From Pseudonocardia autotrophica (GTDB lineage: Bacteria > Actinomycetota > Actinomycetes > Mycobacteriales > Pseudonocardiaceae), in contig NZ_JNYD01000005.1 of assembly GCF_000717175.1 (NCBI RefSeq), forward strand, positions 1-64,000: a stretch of 64,000 nucleotides of DNA, in the 5' to 3' direction. Both the position numbers and the translations under genes were made by a program. The notes under the pieces are model-generated. The model did no database searches and had not been told where the DNA came from. It saw only the letters and a list, made by a program, of their open reading frames with translations. The first letter of the stretch is position 1, and every line of letters starts with the position of its first letter. Below are positions 17,347 through 26,107 of the stretch, in pieces.

Positions 17347-18438
17347 ATGCCCGGTGTCGAGGTGACCGTCGAAGGACTGTCCAAGTCCTTCGGCCGTGCC
17401 AACATCTGGTCCGACGTCACCCTCACCCTGCCCCCGGGCGAGGTGTCGGTCCTGCTCGGACCCTCGGGCACCGGCAAGTCGGTGTTCCTGAAGTCGCTGA
17501 TCGGGCTGCTCAAGCCCGAGATGGGCTCCATCGTCATCCACGACACCGACCTGGTGCGGTGCAACGAGTCCAAGCTGTACGAGCTGCGCAAGCTCTTCGG
17601 CGTCCTCTTCCAGGACGGCGCCCTGTTCGGCTCGATGAACCTCTACGACAACATCGCCTTCCCGCTGCGCGAGCACACCAGGAAGAGCGAGTCGCAGATC
17701 CGCGACATCGTCATGGAGAAGATGGACATGGTCGGCCTCAAGGGCGACGAGATGAAGCTGCCCGGCGAGATCTCCGGCGGCATGCGCAAGCGCGCCGGCC
17801 TCGCCCGCGCGCTCGTCCTCGACCCCGAGATCATCCTGTTCGACGAGCCGGACTCCGGCCTCGACCCGGTCCGCACCGCCTACCTCAACCAGCTGATCAT
17901 CGACCTGAACGCGCAGACCGACTCCACGTTCCTCATCGTCACCCACGACATCAACACCGCCCAGACCGTGCCGGACAACATCGGCATGCTCTACCGCAAG
18001 CACCTCGCCATGTTCGGCCCCCGCGAGGTCCTGCTCACCAGCGACGACCCCGTCGTCGCCCAGTTCCTCAACGGCCGCCGCCAGGGCCCCATCGGCATGT
18101 CCGAGGAGAAGGACACCGCCCAGGCCGCCCGCGAGATGGCCGAGGTCGACGAGCTCGACGGGCTGCCCCCGATCAAGCCCCAGCTGCAAGCCACCGCCGG
18201 GCTGCCCGAGCGCAAGGCCGTCGCCCGCCGGCAGAAGCGGGTGCGGGACATGCTGCACACCCTCCCGCCCGCGGCCCAGGAGGCCATCCGCCGCTCGTTC
18301 GGGGAGAACGGCGCCCCGCAGGAGCGCGCGCAGGCCGTCGGCGCGGCGCCCTACGGCCGGCCGGAGGACCCGACCCGCACGCTCCCGAGGGTCAGTCCGG
18401 ACGACGACCCGACCACCCAGCTGCCGCAGGTCCGTTGA
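17347..18438 (+). CDS. mceG: MceG-type ABC transporter ATP-binding protein
   Basis: ATPase of 363 residues that energises Mce lipid importers. Walker A is GPSGTGKS (38-45), the signature is ISGGM (142-146), Walker B is EIILFDEP (161-168) and the switch histidine is H200. About 100 polar residues follow the ATPase domain, typical of MceG/Mkl and longer than MlaF. ATG at 17347 has GGAGGT upstream; the frame is open further upstream, but without a comparable site. It is transcribed away from the yrbE-mce operon. A universal stress protein gene follows in the same direction after 23 bp. Confidence 0.93.
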   Translation: MPGVEVTVEGLSKSFGRANIWSDVTLTLPPGEVSVLLGPSGTGKSVFLKSLIGLLKPEMGSIVIHDTDLVRCNESKLYELRKLFGVLFQDGALFGSMNLYDNIAFPLREHTRKSESQIRDIVMEKMDMVGLKGDEMKLPGEISGGMRKRAGLARALVLDPEIILFDEPDSGLDPVRTAYLNQLIIDLNAQTDSTFLIVTHDINTAQTVPDNIGMLYRKHLAMFGPREVLLTSDDPVVAQFLNGRRQGPIGMSEEKDTAQAAREMAEVDELDGLPPIKPQLQATAGLPERKAVARRQKRVRDMLHTLPPAAQEAIRRSFGENGAPQERAQAVGAAPYGRPEDPTRTLPRVSPDDDPTTQLPQVR

Positions 18439-18461
18439 GACCACCGACCCAGGAGGCACCG

Positions 18462-18911
18462 ATGCCCGCCTACTCCACCGTCGTCGTCGGCACCGACGGC
18501 TCCGACACCTCCTACGCCGCGGTCACCCGGGCCGCGGCCGTCGCCCGCGCCCACGACGCCGGCCTCGTGATCGTGTCGGCGTACCACCCGAGCGAGAAGG
18601 ACACCGGTCCGGCCGACGACGTCCTCAAGGAGGAGGCCCACCTCGTCCACGGCTGGACGCCTGCCGAGGAGACCCTCCGGACCGCGCGCGACCACGCCGC
18701 CCGCGAGATCGCGGCCGACCGGATCAGCACCTCGGCCGCCGACGGCGACCCCGTCGACGTCCTGACCCGCGCGGTGAAGGACAACGCGGCGGACCTGCTC
18801 GTGGTCGGTAACCGGGGGCTCGGCAGCCTGGTCGGACGCCTGCTCGGCTCCGTCCCCGGGGACGCCGCACGCAACGCCGGGGTCGACGTGCTGATCGTCC
18901 ACACCACCTGA
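18462..18911 (+). CDS. Universal stress protein, UspA family
   Basis: Single Usp domain of 149 residues. It starts with the VVGTDGSDTS strand-loop and ends with the ATP-binding pattern G-2x-G-9x-G-S (GNRGLGSLVGRLLGS), so it is of the nucleotide-binding class. ATG at 18462 has AGGAGG upstream. It lies 23 bp after mceG and is probably co-transcribed with it. Usp proteins respond to stress or energy state, but a specific role beside the Mce ATPase is not evident. Confidence 0.9.
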   Translation: MPAYSTVVVGTDGSDTSYAAVTRAAAVARAHDAGLVIVSAYHPSEKDTGPADDVLKEEAHLVHGWTPAEETLRTARDHAAREIAADRISTSAADGDPVDVLTRAVKDNAADLLVVGNRGLGSLVGRLLGSVPGDAARNAGVDVLIVHTT

Positions 18912-18919
18912 TCGCCTGC

Positions 18920-18943
18920 GAGACGATTGACGCAGACTGTCTC
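18920..18943. promoter_or_regulatory. Candidate TetR-type operator, copy 2
   Basis: GAGACG, 12 bases, TGTCTC: the same half-sites and the same 24-nt span as the element at 6418-6441. It lies 106 bp before the acyl-CoA ligase start, and its spacer holds TTGACG, a good -35 hexamer. A repressor bound here would occlude the promoter. The binding protein is unknown. Confidence 0.5.
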
Positions 18944-19048
18944 ATGTGTCAGGGTCGGAGCGGCCACCCGCTCGGGTGAGTCCGCCCGGTCGCGCCGCTC
19001 CCGACGGCACGTCCGGACCACCGTCGACGCCGACTGGAGTGGTGCGCC

Positions 19049-20605
19049 GTGAACCTCGCCGAGCTGGTGCGTTTCTGGGGTCACTGGCGGCCCGAACACG
19101 AGGCCCTGATCTGCGGGGACGTGCGGCAGAGCTGGGCCGAGCTCGACGCGGTGACGGACGCGGTCGCCGCCGGCCTGGCGGCCCGGGGCGTCCGGCCCGG
19201 CGACCGCGTGGGCGCATTGATGGGCAACCGCCCCGAGCTCGTCCACGTGATCCTCGGGACGCTCAAGCTCGGTGCCGTCAGCGTGCCGCTCAACGTGCGG
19301 CTCACGGCCGGCGAGCTCGCTCCGCTCGTGCTCGACGCCGACTGCCGCATCGTGGTCACCGAGGAGGCGCTGGCCCCGGCCCTGGAGGTCGCGGCCGCCG
19401 CGCAGCCCCTCGACGTCGTGTGCCTCGGCGGCTCCGACCTGCCCGGGTACGCCGAGCTGCTGTCGGCCGGGACCACGCCGCCGGCCGTCGGGATCGCCGA
19501 CGACGACGCCGCGTTCCTCTGCTACACCTCGGGCACCACGGGCGTGCAGAAGGGCGCGGTGCTGACCCACCGCAGCGTCCTCGCCCCCGCCGAGGCCAAG
19601 GTCGTGTCCGAGGGGCTGAGCTGGCGGGACCGGATCCTGGTCGCCGTCCCGCTCGTCTACACCGGGGCCGTCATCTCCTGCTTCATGCAGTTCACCGTGT
19701 ACGCGGGCGGCACGATGGTGCTGGAGCGGGACTTCGACCCGGACCGCTACCTCGACATGATCGAGCGGCACCGGATCTCGGCGCTCACGACCGTGCCCGT
19801 GCTGTGGGAGCGGATGGCGCAGTCGCCCGACTTCACCCGGCGCGATCTCTCCTCGCTGGTGTCCGCCGCGGTGGGCGGGGCGCCGGTGCGGCTGGACCTG
19901 CTCGAGACCTACCGCGAGCGGGGCGTCTCCCTCGTGCAGGTCTACGGGATGACCGAGGCCTCGGGCCTGATCAGCGCGCTGCGGGCGGAGGACGCCGCGA
20001 CGTACCCGGGGTACGCGGGCAAGGCGATCATGGGGACCACGATCCGCATCGCCGCAACCGACCCGGCCGAGACCGCCGCGTCCGGCGAGGTCGGCGAGAT
20101 CCTGGTGCGCGGGGCACACGTGATGCGCGGGTACTGGCGCAACCCGGAGGCCACCGCCGCGACCGTGCTCCCCGGCGGCTGGCTGCGGTCCGGCGACCTG
20201 GGCGCGATGGACGAGCGCGGCTACCTCAAGGTGGTCGACCGCACCAAGGACATGCTGATCTCGGGTGGCATCAACGTGTACCCCGCGGAGATCGAGCGGG
20301 TGCTGGCCGGGGTCGAGGGCGTCACCGAGCTGGCCGTGATCGGGGTGCCGGACGAACGGTGGGGCGAGGTCCCGATGCTCGTCGTGCACTGCGCGGGCGA
20401 TCCCGACCCGGTGCTCGACCGCCTCACCGAGAAAGCCCGCGGCGACCTCGCCGGGTTCAAGCGGCCACGCTTCGCGGTCGCCGCCGGGCCGCTCCCCCGC
20501 ACCTTCTCCGGGAAGATCGCCAAGCCGGAGCTGCGCAAGGCCTACCCGACCGTCCCGGCCGACGCCGTCGCCCTGCGCGTGTCGTCGGCGGAGGGGTCCG
20601 CGTGA
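19049..20605 (+). CDS. Acyl-CoA synthetase (AMP-forming, FadD-like)
   Basis: ANL-superfamily ligase of 518 residues that activates a carboxylic acid to its CoA thioester via an acyl-adenylate. The P-loop YTSGTTGVQKG lies near residue 160. YGMTEASG, the hinge segment GYLKVVDRTKDM, and the C-terminal lysine in SGKIAKPE are all present. GTG at 19049 follows GGAG with acceptable spacing. The acid substrate cannot be predicted. Its promoter region carries the 24-nt inverted repeat shared with the aldolase-type operon, suggesting co-regulation. The gene converges on the epoxide hydrolase-like gene. Confidence 0.9.
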   Translation: MNLAELVRFWGHWRPEHEALICGDVRQSWAELDAVTDAVAAGLAARGVRPGDRVGALMGNRPELVHVILGTLKLGAVSVPLNVRLTAGELAPLVLDADCRIVVTEEALAPALEVAAAAQPLDVVCLGGSDLPGYAELLSAGTTPPAVGIADDDAAFLCYTSGTTGVQKGAVLTHRSVLAPAEAKVVSEGLSWRDRILVAVPLVYTGAVISCFMQFTVYAGGTMVLERDFDPDRYLDMIERHRISALTTVPVLWERMAQSPDFTRRDLSSLVSAAVGGAPVRLDLLETYRERGVSLVQVYGMTEASGLISALRAEDAATYPGYAGKAIMGTTIRIAATDPAETAASGEVGEILVRGAHVMRGYWRNPEATAATVLPGGWLRSGDLGAMDERGYLKVVDRTKDMLISGGINVYPAEIERVLAGVEGVTELAVIGVPDERWGEVPMLVVHCAGDPDPVLDRLTEKARGDLAGFKRPRFAVAAGPLPRTFSGKIAKPELRKAYPTVPADAVALRVSSAEGSA

Positions 20606-20611
20606 GCGGTC

Positions 20612-21547
20612 TCAGGTCCACCAGGGACCGAGCGAGCGCAGGAACCCGAGGATCGCCTCGGTGACCTCTGCGGGCCGCTCCTGCTGGATCCAGTGCCCGG
20701 CACCCGGCAGCAGCACCGTGCCCCGCAGGTCGTCGAGGTGGCGCTCCTGGCCGGCGTGGGGCATCACGACGAGAGCCGGGTCGTCGGTCCCCGCGACGAA
20801 CAGGCAGGGCGCGGTGACGCGGGCCCCGGCCAGGTGCGGGGTGGCCGTCCAGTTCCGGTCGATCGCCCGGTACCAGTTCAGCGGGCCGGTGAACCCGGTG
20901 CGGGCGAAGGCCTCGGCGTAGGTGCGCAGGTCTGCGTCGGAGAGCCACGGGGGCAGGCCGTCCGGTTCGGCGAGGCGGTCGAGGTAGCCGCGGCCGTCGT
21001 CGGGGCCCAGCAGGGCGTCGACGGTCAGTCCGCCGAGCACGAGCCGCATGGTGCGCTCGGGGTCCTTGGCCAGCTCCGCGTCGGCCACGCCCTCCTCGTG
21101 GAAGTGCCGGATGTAGAAGAACCGGTCCGCCAGGCGCTCGCGCCAGATCTCGAGCGGGAGCCGGCGGGCGCGCGGGGTGAACGGGACGCTGAGCGCGCAG
21201 ACGCCGGCGACCCGGTCGGGGTGCAGCAGGGCGAGCTGCCACACCACGGTCGCACCCCAGTCGTGCCCGACGAAGACCGCCCGCTGGTACCCGTGCGCGT
21301 CGAGCAGCCCGACGAGGTCGCCGGTCAGCGCCTCGATCCCGTAGGCCGCCGGCTCCGCCGGACAGCTCGATCCGCCGTAGCCGCGCATGTCCGGGGCGAG
21401 TACCCGGAACCCGGCGCCGGCCAGGGCCGGCTGCACGTGCCGCCAGGAGTACGCGAGCTCGGGGAAGCCGTGCACGAGCACGACCGGTGGGCCGGAGCCC
21501 TGCTCCCGGACCGACAGCGCGACGTCGTCGAGCCGGACCGTCCTCAT
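20612..21547 (-). CDS. Alpha/beta hydrolase, epoxide hydrolase-like
   Basis: Hydrolase of 311 residues. Oxyanion motif HGFPE (26-30), nucleophile elbow GHDWG with Asp96, and catalytic histidine H285 in GAGHWIQQERP match soluble epoxide hydrolases, which use an aspartate nucleophile to open epoxides to diols. A haloalkane dehalogenase has a similar elbow but usually a different lid. ATG at 21547 overlaps the stop of the upstream CoA ligase (ATGA), so the two are co-expressed and may act on the same compound. The substrate is unknown. Confidence 0.85.
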   Translation of the reverse strand: MRTVRLDDVALSVREQGSGPPVVLVHGFPELAYSWRHVQPALAGAGFRVLAPDMRGYGGSSCPAEPAAYGIEALTGDLVGLLDAHGYQRAVFVGHDWGATVVWQLALLHPDRVAGVCALSVPFTPRARRLPLEIWRERLADRFFYIRHFHEEGVADAELAKDPERTMRLVLGGLTVDALLGPDDGRGYLDRLAEPDGLPPWLSDADLRTYAEAFARTGFTGPLNWYRAIDRNWTATPHLAGARVTAPCLFVAGTDDPALVVMPHAGQERHLDDLRGTVLLPGAGHWIQQERPAEVTEAILGFLRSLGPWWT

Positions 21548-23064
21548 CGGACCTTCGGGAACCGCTGCGGCGCGTCTGCGTAGACACCCCGCAGGTCCCG
21601 CTTGGCGATCTTCCCGCTCGCCATCCGCGGGAGCGGGCCGTTGTGCGGGATCACGTACCGCGGGACCTTGTAGTCCGCGAGGCGGTCGTTGCAGAAGGCG
21701 ACGAGCGCGGCGGGATCCAGCTCGCCCTCGGTGTGCACGACGGCGGCGGGTGTCTCGCCGAACTTCTCGTCCGGTACCGGGATCACGGCCACCTCGGCGA
21801 CGCCGGGCGCCTGCGCAAGGACGGTCTCCAGCTCGGCCGGGGAGATCTTCAACCCACCCGAGTTGATCATCTCGCCCATCCGGTCGACGTAGGTGAGCAG
21901 GCCCTCCTCGTCGAGGGTGCCGAGGTCGCCGGTGTGCAGCCAGCCGCCGCGCAGGGCCTTCTTGGTGGCCTCCTCGTTGCGCCAGTAGCCGGGGAACATG
22001 CCCGGGCCCCGCATGATGATCTCGCCGACCTCACCCGGGGCACAGTCGTGGCCGTCGGCGTCGACGACGCGGATGCGGGTGAACGGGCCACCCCAGCCGC
22101 ACTTGTCCGGGTGCGCGAGCGCGCCCTCCGCCGACATCGCCGTGGCGGTGCCGCCGATCTCGGTCTGGCCGTAGATCTGGCGCAGCGCGACGCCGCGGGG
22201 GCGCCACTTCTCCAGCAACGGCACCGGGACGCGGGCGCCACCGACCCACGCCGTGGTCAGGTGCTCCATCCGGGTCCGCTCGAAGCCCGGCACGCGGGAC
22301 ACCTGCTCGAACAGGATCGGCGGCCCCGTGAAGGTGGTGATCCGGGCCTCCTGCAGCACCTCCAGGGCGCGAGCAGGGTCGAAGCGCGGCTGCAGGTACA
22401 TCGTCCCGCCCTGCACGAGGCCGCGGGCGAGCCCCCAGATCACGCCGGCTGCGGTGAACATCGGCAGCACCAGCAGCACGCGCAGGTCGTTGGGCGCAAC
22501 CGGCTCGCCGAGCGACCACTCGTGCATGATCCCGGCGACCGTCCGGTGGGTGAACACCACGCCCTTCGGCGTCCCCGTGGTGCCGCTCGTGAAGACGATC
22601 GCCGTCGGGTCGTCCGGGAGCACGTCGGGTCGCGCGGTCGGAGGGTGAGCACCTCCTCGCAGCGCGGCGACGGAGTCCAGGCCCCGCGGGGCGAACGCCG
22701 CGCCCGTGGCGACGACCTCGTCCAGCAGCGGGAGGTGGGCGGTATCGCCGCACACCACGGTGGGCTCGCACAGCTCCACCAGCGCACCCAGCTCGGCGGC
22801 GAGGAAGCGCTGGTTGAAGCCGCACACCACCGCCCCGACCTTCCACGCCGCGACGGCGGCCACGCACCACTCGAGGCTGTTCGCCCCGACGATCCCGACC
22901 CGGTCCCCCGCCGCGACGCCGTCGTCGCGCAGCGCGGCGGCCACCCCGTCCGACCACGTGTCCAGCTCGGCGTAGGTGACGACGTCGCCGTCGAAGTCGA
23001 TCGCGGGATGGTCGGGAACGGTGCGGACCCACCAGGTCAGGGCGTCGACGACGGTGCCGCTCAC
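21544..23064 (-). CDS. AMP-dependent acid-CoA ligase
   Basis: ANL ligase of 506 residues with P-loop FTSGTTGTPKG near residue 157, YGQTEIGG, the hinge region LLTYVDRMGEM and the catalytic lysine segment MASGKIAKRDL. It forms acyl-CoA from an unknown carboxylic acid. The DRMGEMINSGGLKISP region and overall length resemble fatty-acid or aromatic acid ligases of actinobacterial degradation clusters. It is followed by the epoxide hydrolase-like gene (4-nt overlap) and preceded by an aldehyde dehydrogenase 60 bp away, suggesting an aldehyde-to-acid-to-CoA route. Confidence 0.9.
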   Translation of the reverse strand: MSGTVVDALTWWVRTVPDHPAIDFDGDVVTYAELDTWSDGVAAALRDDGVAAGDRVGIVGANSLEWCVAAVAAWKVGAVVCGFNQRFLAAELGALVELCEPTVVCGDTAHLPLLDEVVATGAAFAPRGLDSVAALRGGAHPPTARPDVLPDDPTAIVFTSGTTGTPKGVVFTHRTVAGIMHEWSLGEPVAPNDLRVLLVLPMFTAAGVIWGLARGLVQGGTMYLQPRFDPARALEVLQEARITTFTGPPILFEQVSRVPGFERTRMEHLTTAWVGGARVPVPLLEKWRPRGVALRQIYGQTEIGGTATAMSAEGALAHPDKCGWGGPFTRIRVVDADGHDCAPGEVGEIIMRGPGMFPGYWRNEEATKKALRGGWLHTGDLGTLDEEGLLTYVDRMGEMINSGGLKISPAELETVLAQAPGVAEVAVIPVPDEKFGETPAAVVHTEGELDPAALVAFCNDRLADYKVPRYVIPHNGPLPRMASGKIAKRDLRGVYADAPQRFPKVR

Positions 23065-23124
23065 GGGACCTCCAGCTGCGGTGGGACCGGGGCGGCAGGT
23101 CGGTGGCCGCCGCCCCGGCGGACT

Positions 23125-24579
23125 TCAGGAGAACAGGGGTGCGACGTCCTCGGTGAGGTTGACGGTCTTCAGCTCGTAGTACGCGTGGACCGCCTCGGGG
23201 CCGGTGTCGCGGCCGACGCCCGAGCACTTCACCCCGCCGAAGGGGGCCTCGGTGTTGTAGGTGAAGGAGTTGACACTGAACGTGCCGGTTCGCACCCGCC
23301 GCGCCACGTCCGCCGCCTTCTGCGGGTCCGTGGTGAACACCGCGCCGTGCAGGCCGTACTCCGAGTCGTTGGCGATCGCGATCGCCTCGTCGACGGTCTC
23401 GTAGCGGAGCACCGACGCGACCGGGCCGAAGATCTCCTCCTGAGCGATCTTCATGCCGTTCTCGACGCCGGTGAACACGGTGGGCTGGACGAACGCGCCC
23501 TTCTCCAGGCCGGCCGGGATGCCGCCGCCGGTGGCCACCGTGGCGCCCTCGGCCCTGCCCGCCTCGATGTAGCCGAGCACCCGCTCCTGCTGGCGCTTCG
23601 ACACCAGCGGGCCCATCGTCGTGGCCGGGTCCAAGGGGTCGCCGACCACGAAGGACTCCGCGGTCGCGACCAGCGCGCCGACGACCTCGTCGTACCGTGA
23701 GGCCGGCACCAGCACCCGGCTGTAGGCGGCGCACACCTGCCCGGTGTTGAAGAACGAGCCCATCGCCAGGCCGGCCATGGTGGTCTGCAGGTCGGCGTCG
23801 TCGAGCACGATCGCCGCGGACTTGCCGCCCAGCTCCAGCTGCAGGCGCTTGAAGCTGCCGCCCGCCTCCTGCCCGATCTGGCGACCCGCGGCCGTCGAGC
23901 CGGTGAAGCTGATCTTGTCGACGCCCGGGTGTGCGACCAGTGCGCGGCCCGCGTCGCGATCACCGGTGATGTAGTTGAAGACACCGGCGGGAACGCCGGC
24001 CTCGTGCAGCGCCTCGGCGATGAAGAATCCGTCGAGCGGGGTCTCCGGAGCAGGCTTGTAGACGACGCTGCATCCGGTGACCAGGGCCGGCCAGATCTTC
24101 GACACCGCCATGTTGAACGGACCGTTCCACGGCGCGATCGACGCGACGACGCCGACCGGTTCCTTCACCACGGCGGCCGGGCCGTACATGGTCTGCCGGA
24201 CCTCGGACAGTGGCGTGTTGCGCGCGACCTCGAGGAAGTACTTGCCGACCGCGAGCGCGCCCGGGATCTGCATCCCGGCGATGGAGGTCGGCAGGCCCAT
24301 CTCTGAGGTCACCAGCCGGCCGATCTCGTCGAGCTTCGGCTCGATCAGGCCGAGCGCCCGCTCGAGCACCTCGGCGCGCTCCTCGACCGACCGAAGCCGC
24401 CACACGCCCTCGTCGAAGGAGCGGCGAGCGGCCTTGACCGCGGCGTCGACGTCCTCGGCGTTGGCGTCGGGGGCCTCGCCGATGACCTCCTCGGTCGACG
24501 GCGAGACGACGGGGATGCGGGTCGACGAGCTGGGCTTGCGCCACTCGCCGTCGATCAGGAGCTCGTCACGGATGGTCAT
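23125..24579 (-). CDS. NAD(P)-dependent aldehyde dehydrogenase
   Basis: Aldehyde dehydrogenase of 484 residues. Motifs: IAPWNGPF (cofactor region), FTGSTAAGRQI, LELGGKSAA (general base) and FFNTGQVCAA with the nucleophilic cysteine. ATG at 24579 has AAGGGA upstream; the longer open frame runs into the divergent promoter. It resembles the enzyme at 4898-6349 in the FTGSTAAGR and LELGGKSA motifs but not throughout. The acid it makes could be activated by the following CoA ligase. It is divergent from an acyl-CoA dehydrogenase pair. Confidence 0.9.
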   Translation of the reverse strand: MTIRDELLIDGEWRKPSSSTRIPVVSPSTEEVIGEAPDANAEDVDAAVKAARRSFDEGVWRLRSVEERAEVLERALGLIEPKLDEIGRLVTSEMGLPTSIAGMQIPGALAVGKYFLEVARNTPLSEVRQTMYGPAAVVKEPVGVVASIAPWNGPFNMAVSKIWPALVTGCSVVYKPAPETPLDGFFIAEALHEAGVPAGVFNYITGDRDAGRALVAHPGVDKISFTGSTAAGRQIGQEAGGSFKRLQLELGGKSAAIVLDDADLQTTMAGLAMGSFFNTGQVCAAYSRVLVPASRYDEVVGALVATAESFVVGDPLDPATTMGPLVSKRQQERVLGYIEAGRAEGATVATGGGIPAGLEKGAFVQPTVFTGVENGMKIAQEEIFGPVASVLRYETVDEAIAIANDSEYGLHGAVFTTDPQKAADVARRVRTGTFSVNSFTYNTEAPFGGVKCSGVGRDTGPEAVHAYYELKTVNLTEDVAPLFS

Positions 24580-24874
24580 GGTCGTCCCTTCGGGGCCGCG
24601 GTGACTCGGGGATGGCGGTCCGCTCGATCGGGAGCCACCGGTGGGTACGACGTCACCGGTGTCCCTTCGTCGGGCCGGACGGGCGTGCGGACGGACGACG
24701 GCGGCGGGGTCGCTCGTTCGACGTCGCAGTGCCGGGAGCCTAGAGCCTTTAGGTGAGCGGTGTCCAGGGTCACCCGTGCTCGCATCCGTCGTCCGCGCGC
24801 AGCACACTGCCGACAGGCTCCGTCACCTACCTACATCTGTTAGGTTGAGGCGGACGTCAGCCGGAGGAGCAACG
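24580..24874. promoter_or_regulatory. Divergent promoter region, aldehyde dehydrogenase and acyl-CoA dehydrogenase
   Basis: Non-coding 295 bp between divergent catabolic genes. TAGGTT at 24841-24846 is a plausible -10 box for the dehydrogenase pair. It is overlapped by an inverted repeat ACCTA-N7-TAGGT (24829-24845) that could be an operator. GGAGGA at 24862-24867 is the ribosome binding site. No gene is supported here. Confidence 0.45.
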
Positions 24875-26107
24875 ATGGACCTCGAGTGGTCAGCGGCCGA
24901 CCTCGCCTTCCGCGACGAGGTCCGTGCCTTCCTCGACGAGCGGCTCACGCCGGACCTGCGCCGGGCCGGACGTCTCATGACGAGCGTGTACGCCGACCAC
25001 GAGGCGAGCATGCGGTGGCAGGCGATCCTGCACGAGCGCGGCTGGGCCGCGCCGGCGTGGCCGGTCGAGTACGGCGGCTGCGACTGGACGGTGACCCAGC
25101 ACTACCTCTTCAGCCGGGAGTCCATCCTGGCCGGCGCTCCCCCGCTGTCCCCGATGGGCATCAGCATGGTGGCGCACGTGCTGATCGAGTTCGGCACGCC
25201 GGAGCAGAAGGAGTTCTTCCTGCCCCGGATCCTGACCGGTGAGGTGTTCTTCTGCCAGGGCTACTCCGAGCCCGAGGCCGGCTCGGACCTCGCCGCGCTG
25301 TCGATGACGGCCGAGGCCGACGGCGACGACCTGGTCTGCACCGGGAGCAAGATCTGGACGACCCACGCCGGCGAGGCGAACTGGATGTTCTGCCTGGTCC
25401 GGACCTCGCGGGCGGCCAAGAAGCAGCAGGGCATCACGTTCCTGCTGATCGACATGAGCTCGCCGGGCATCGAGGTCCGCCCGCTGGTGATGACGTCCGG
25501 GGAGCAGATCCAGAACCAGGAGTTCTTCGACCACGTGCGCGTGCCGAAGGCCAACGTCGTCGGTGAGATCGACGACGGCTGGACGGTCGCGAAGTACCTG
25601 CTGGAGTTCGAGCGGGGCGGCAGTGCCGCCGCCCCGAAGCTGCAGATCATGGCGGACGAGGTGGCCCGGGCCGCGGCCGGCCAGCCCGGACCCGACGGGC
25701 GCCCGCTGCTCGAGTCACCGGCATTCGCGGCCAAGCTCGCCGACGCCCGCATCCGGATCGACGTGCTCGAGGTGCTGGAGTTCCGCGTGCTGTCCGCGGC
25801 GGCGGGCGGGAGGAACCCCGGGACCGCGTCCTCCATGCTCAAGATCCTCGGCACCGAGCTGAGCCAGACGTTGACCGAGCTGCTGCTGGAGGCCGCCGGA
25901 CCGCGCGGGCGCGCCTACCAGCCGCACGCGACCCGACCGGGCGGCCCGCTCGCGGGCTTCGCGCCCCCCGCCGACGGCTACGTCAGCGGGGAGGAGTGGC
26001 AGGCCGTGGCGCCGCTGCGCTACTTCAACGACCGGGCCGGGACGATCTACGCCGGCAGCAACGAGATCCAACGCAACATCCTCGCGAAGGCGGCACTGGG
26101 GCTCTGA
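24875..26107 (+). CDS. Acyl-CoA dehydrogenase (FadE-like), subunit 1
   Basis: Flavin-dependent acyl-CoA dehydrogenase of 410 residues. The FAD/substrate segments GYSEPEAGSDLA and KIWTTHAGEA are clear, and the C-terminus ends in IYAGSNEIQRNILAKAALGL. The glutamate used as catalytic base in classic YEGT enzymes is replaced by alanine at that position, as in many actinobacterial FadE proteins that act as heteromers. The next gene overlaps by one base and encodes a second dehydrogenase chain, so an alpha2beta2 enzyme is likely. ATG at 24875 has GGAGGAG upstream. Confidence 0.9.
   Translation: MDLEWSAADLAFRDEVRAFLDERLTPDLRRAGRLMTSVYADHEASMRWQAILHERGWAAPAWPVEYGGCDWTVTQHYLFSRESILAGAPPLSPMGISMVAHVLIEFGTPEQKEFFLPRILTGEVFFCQGYSEPEAGSDLAALSMTAEADGDDLVCTGSKIWTTHAGEANWMFCLVRTSRAAKKQQGITFLLIDMSSPGIEVRPLVMTSGEQIQNQEFFDHVRVPKANVVGEIDDGWTVAKYLLEFERGGSAAAPKLQIMADEVARAAAGQPGPDGRPLLESPAFAAKLADARIRIDVLEVLEFRVLSAAAGGRNPGTASSMLKILGTELSQTLTELLLEAAGPRGRAYQPHATRPGGPLAGFAPPADGYVSGEEWQAVAPLRYFNDRAGTIYAGSNEIQRNILAKAALGL

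Noticed and set aside
17041..18459. Long minus-strand open frame of 472 codons opposite mceG
   Set aside because: It is antisense to a clear ATPase with all ABC motifs. Its repetitive Val/Gly/Asp/Arg composition is that of a GC-rich shadow frame.
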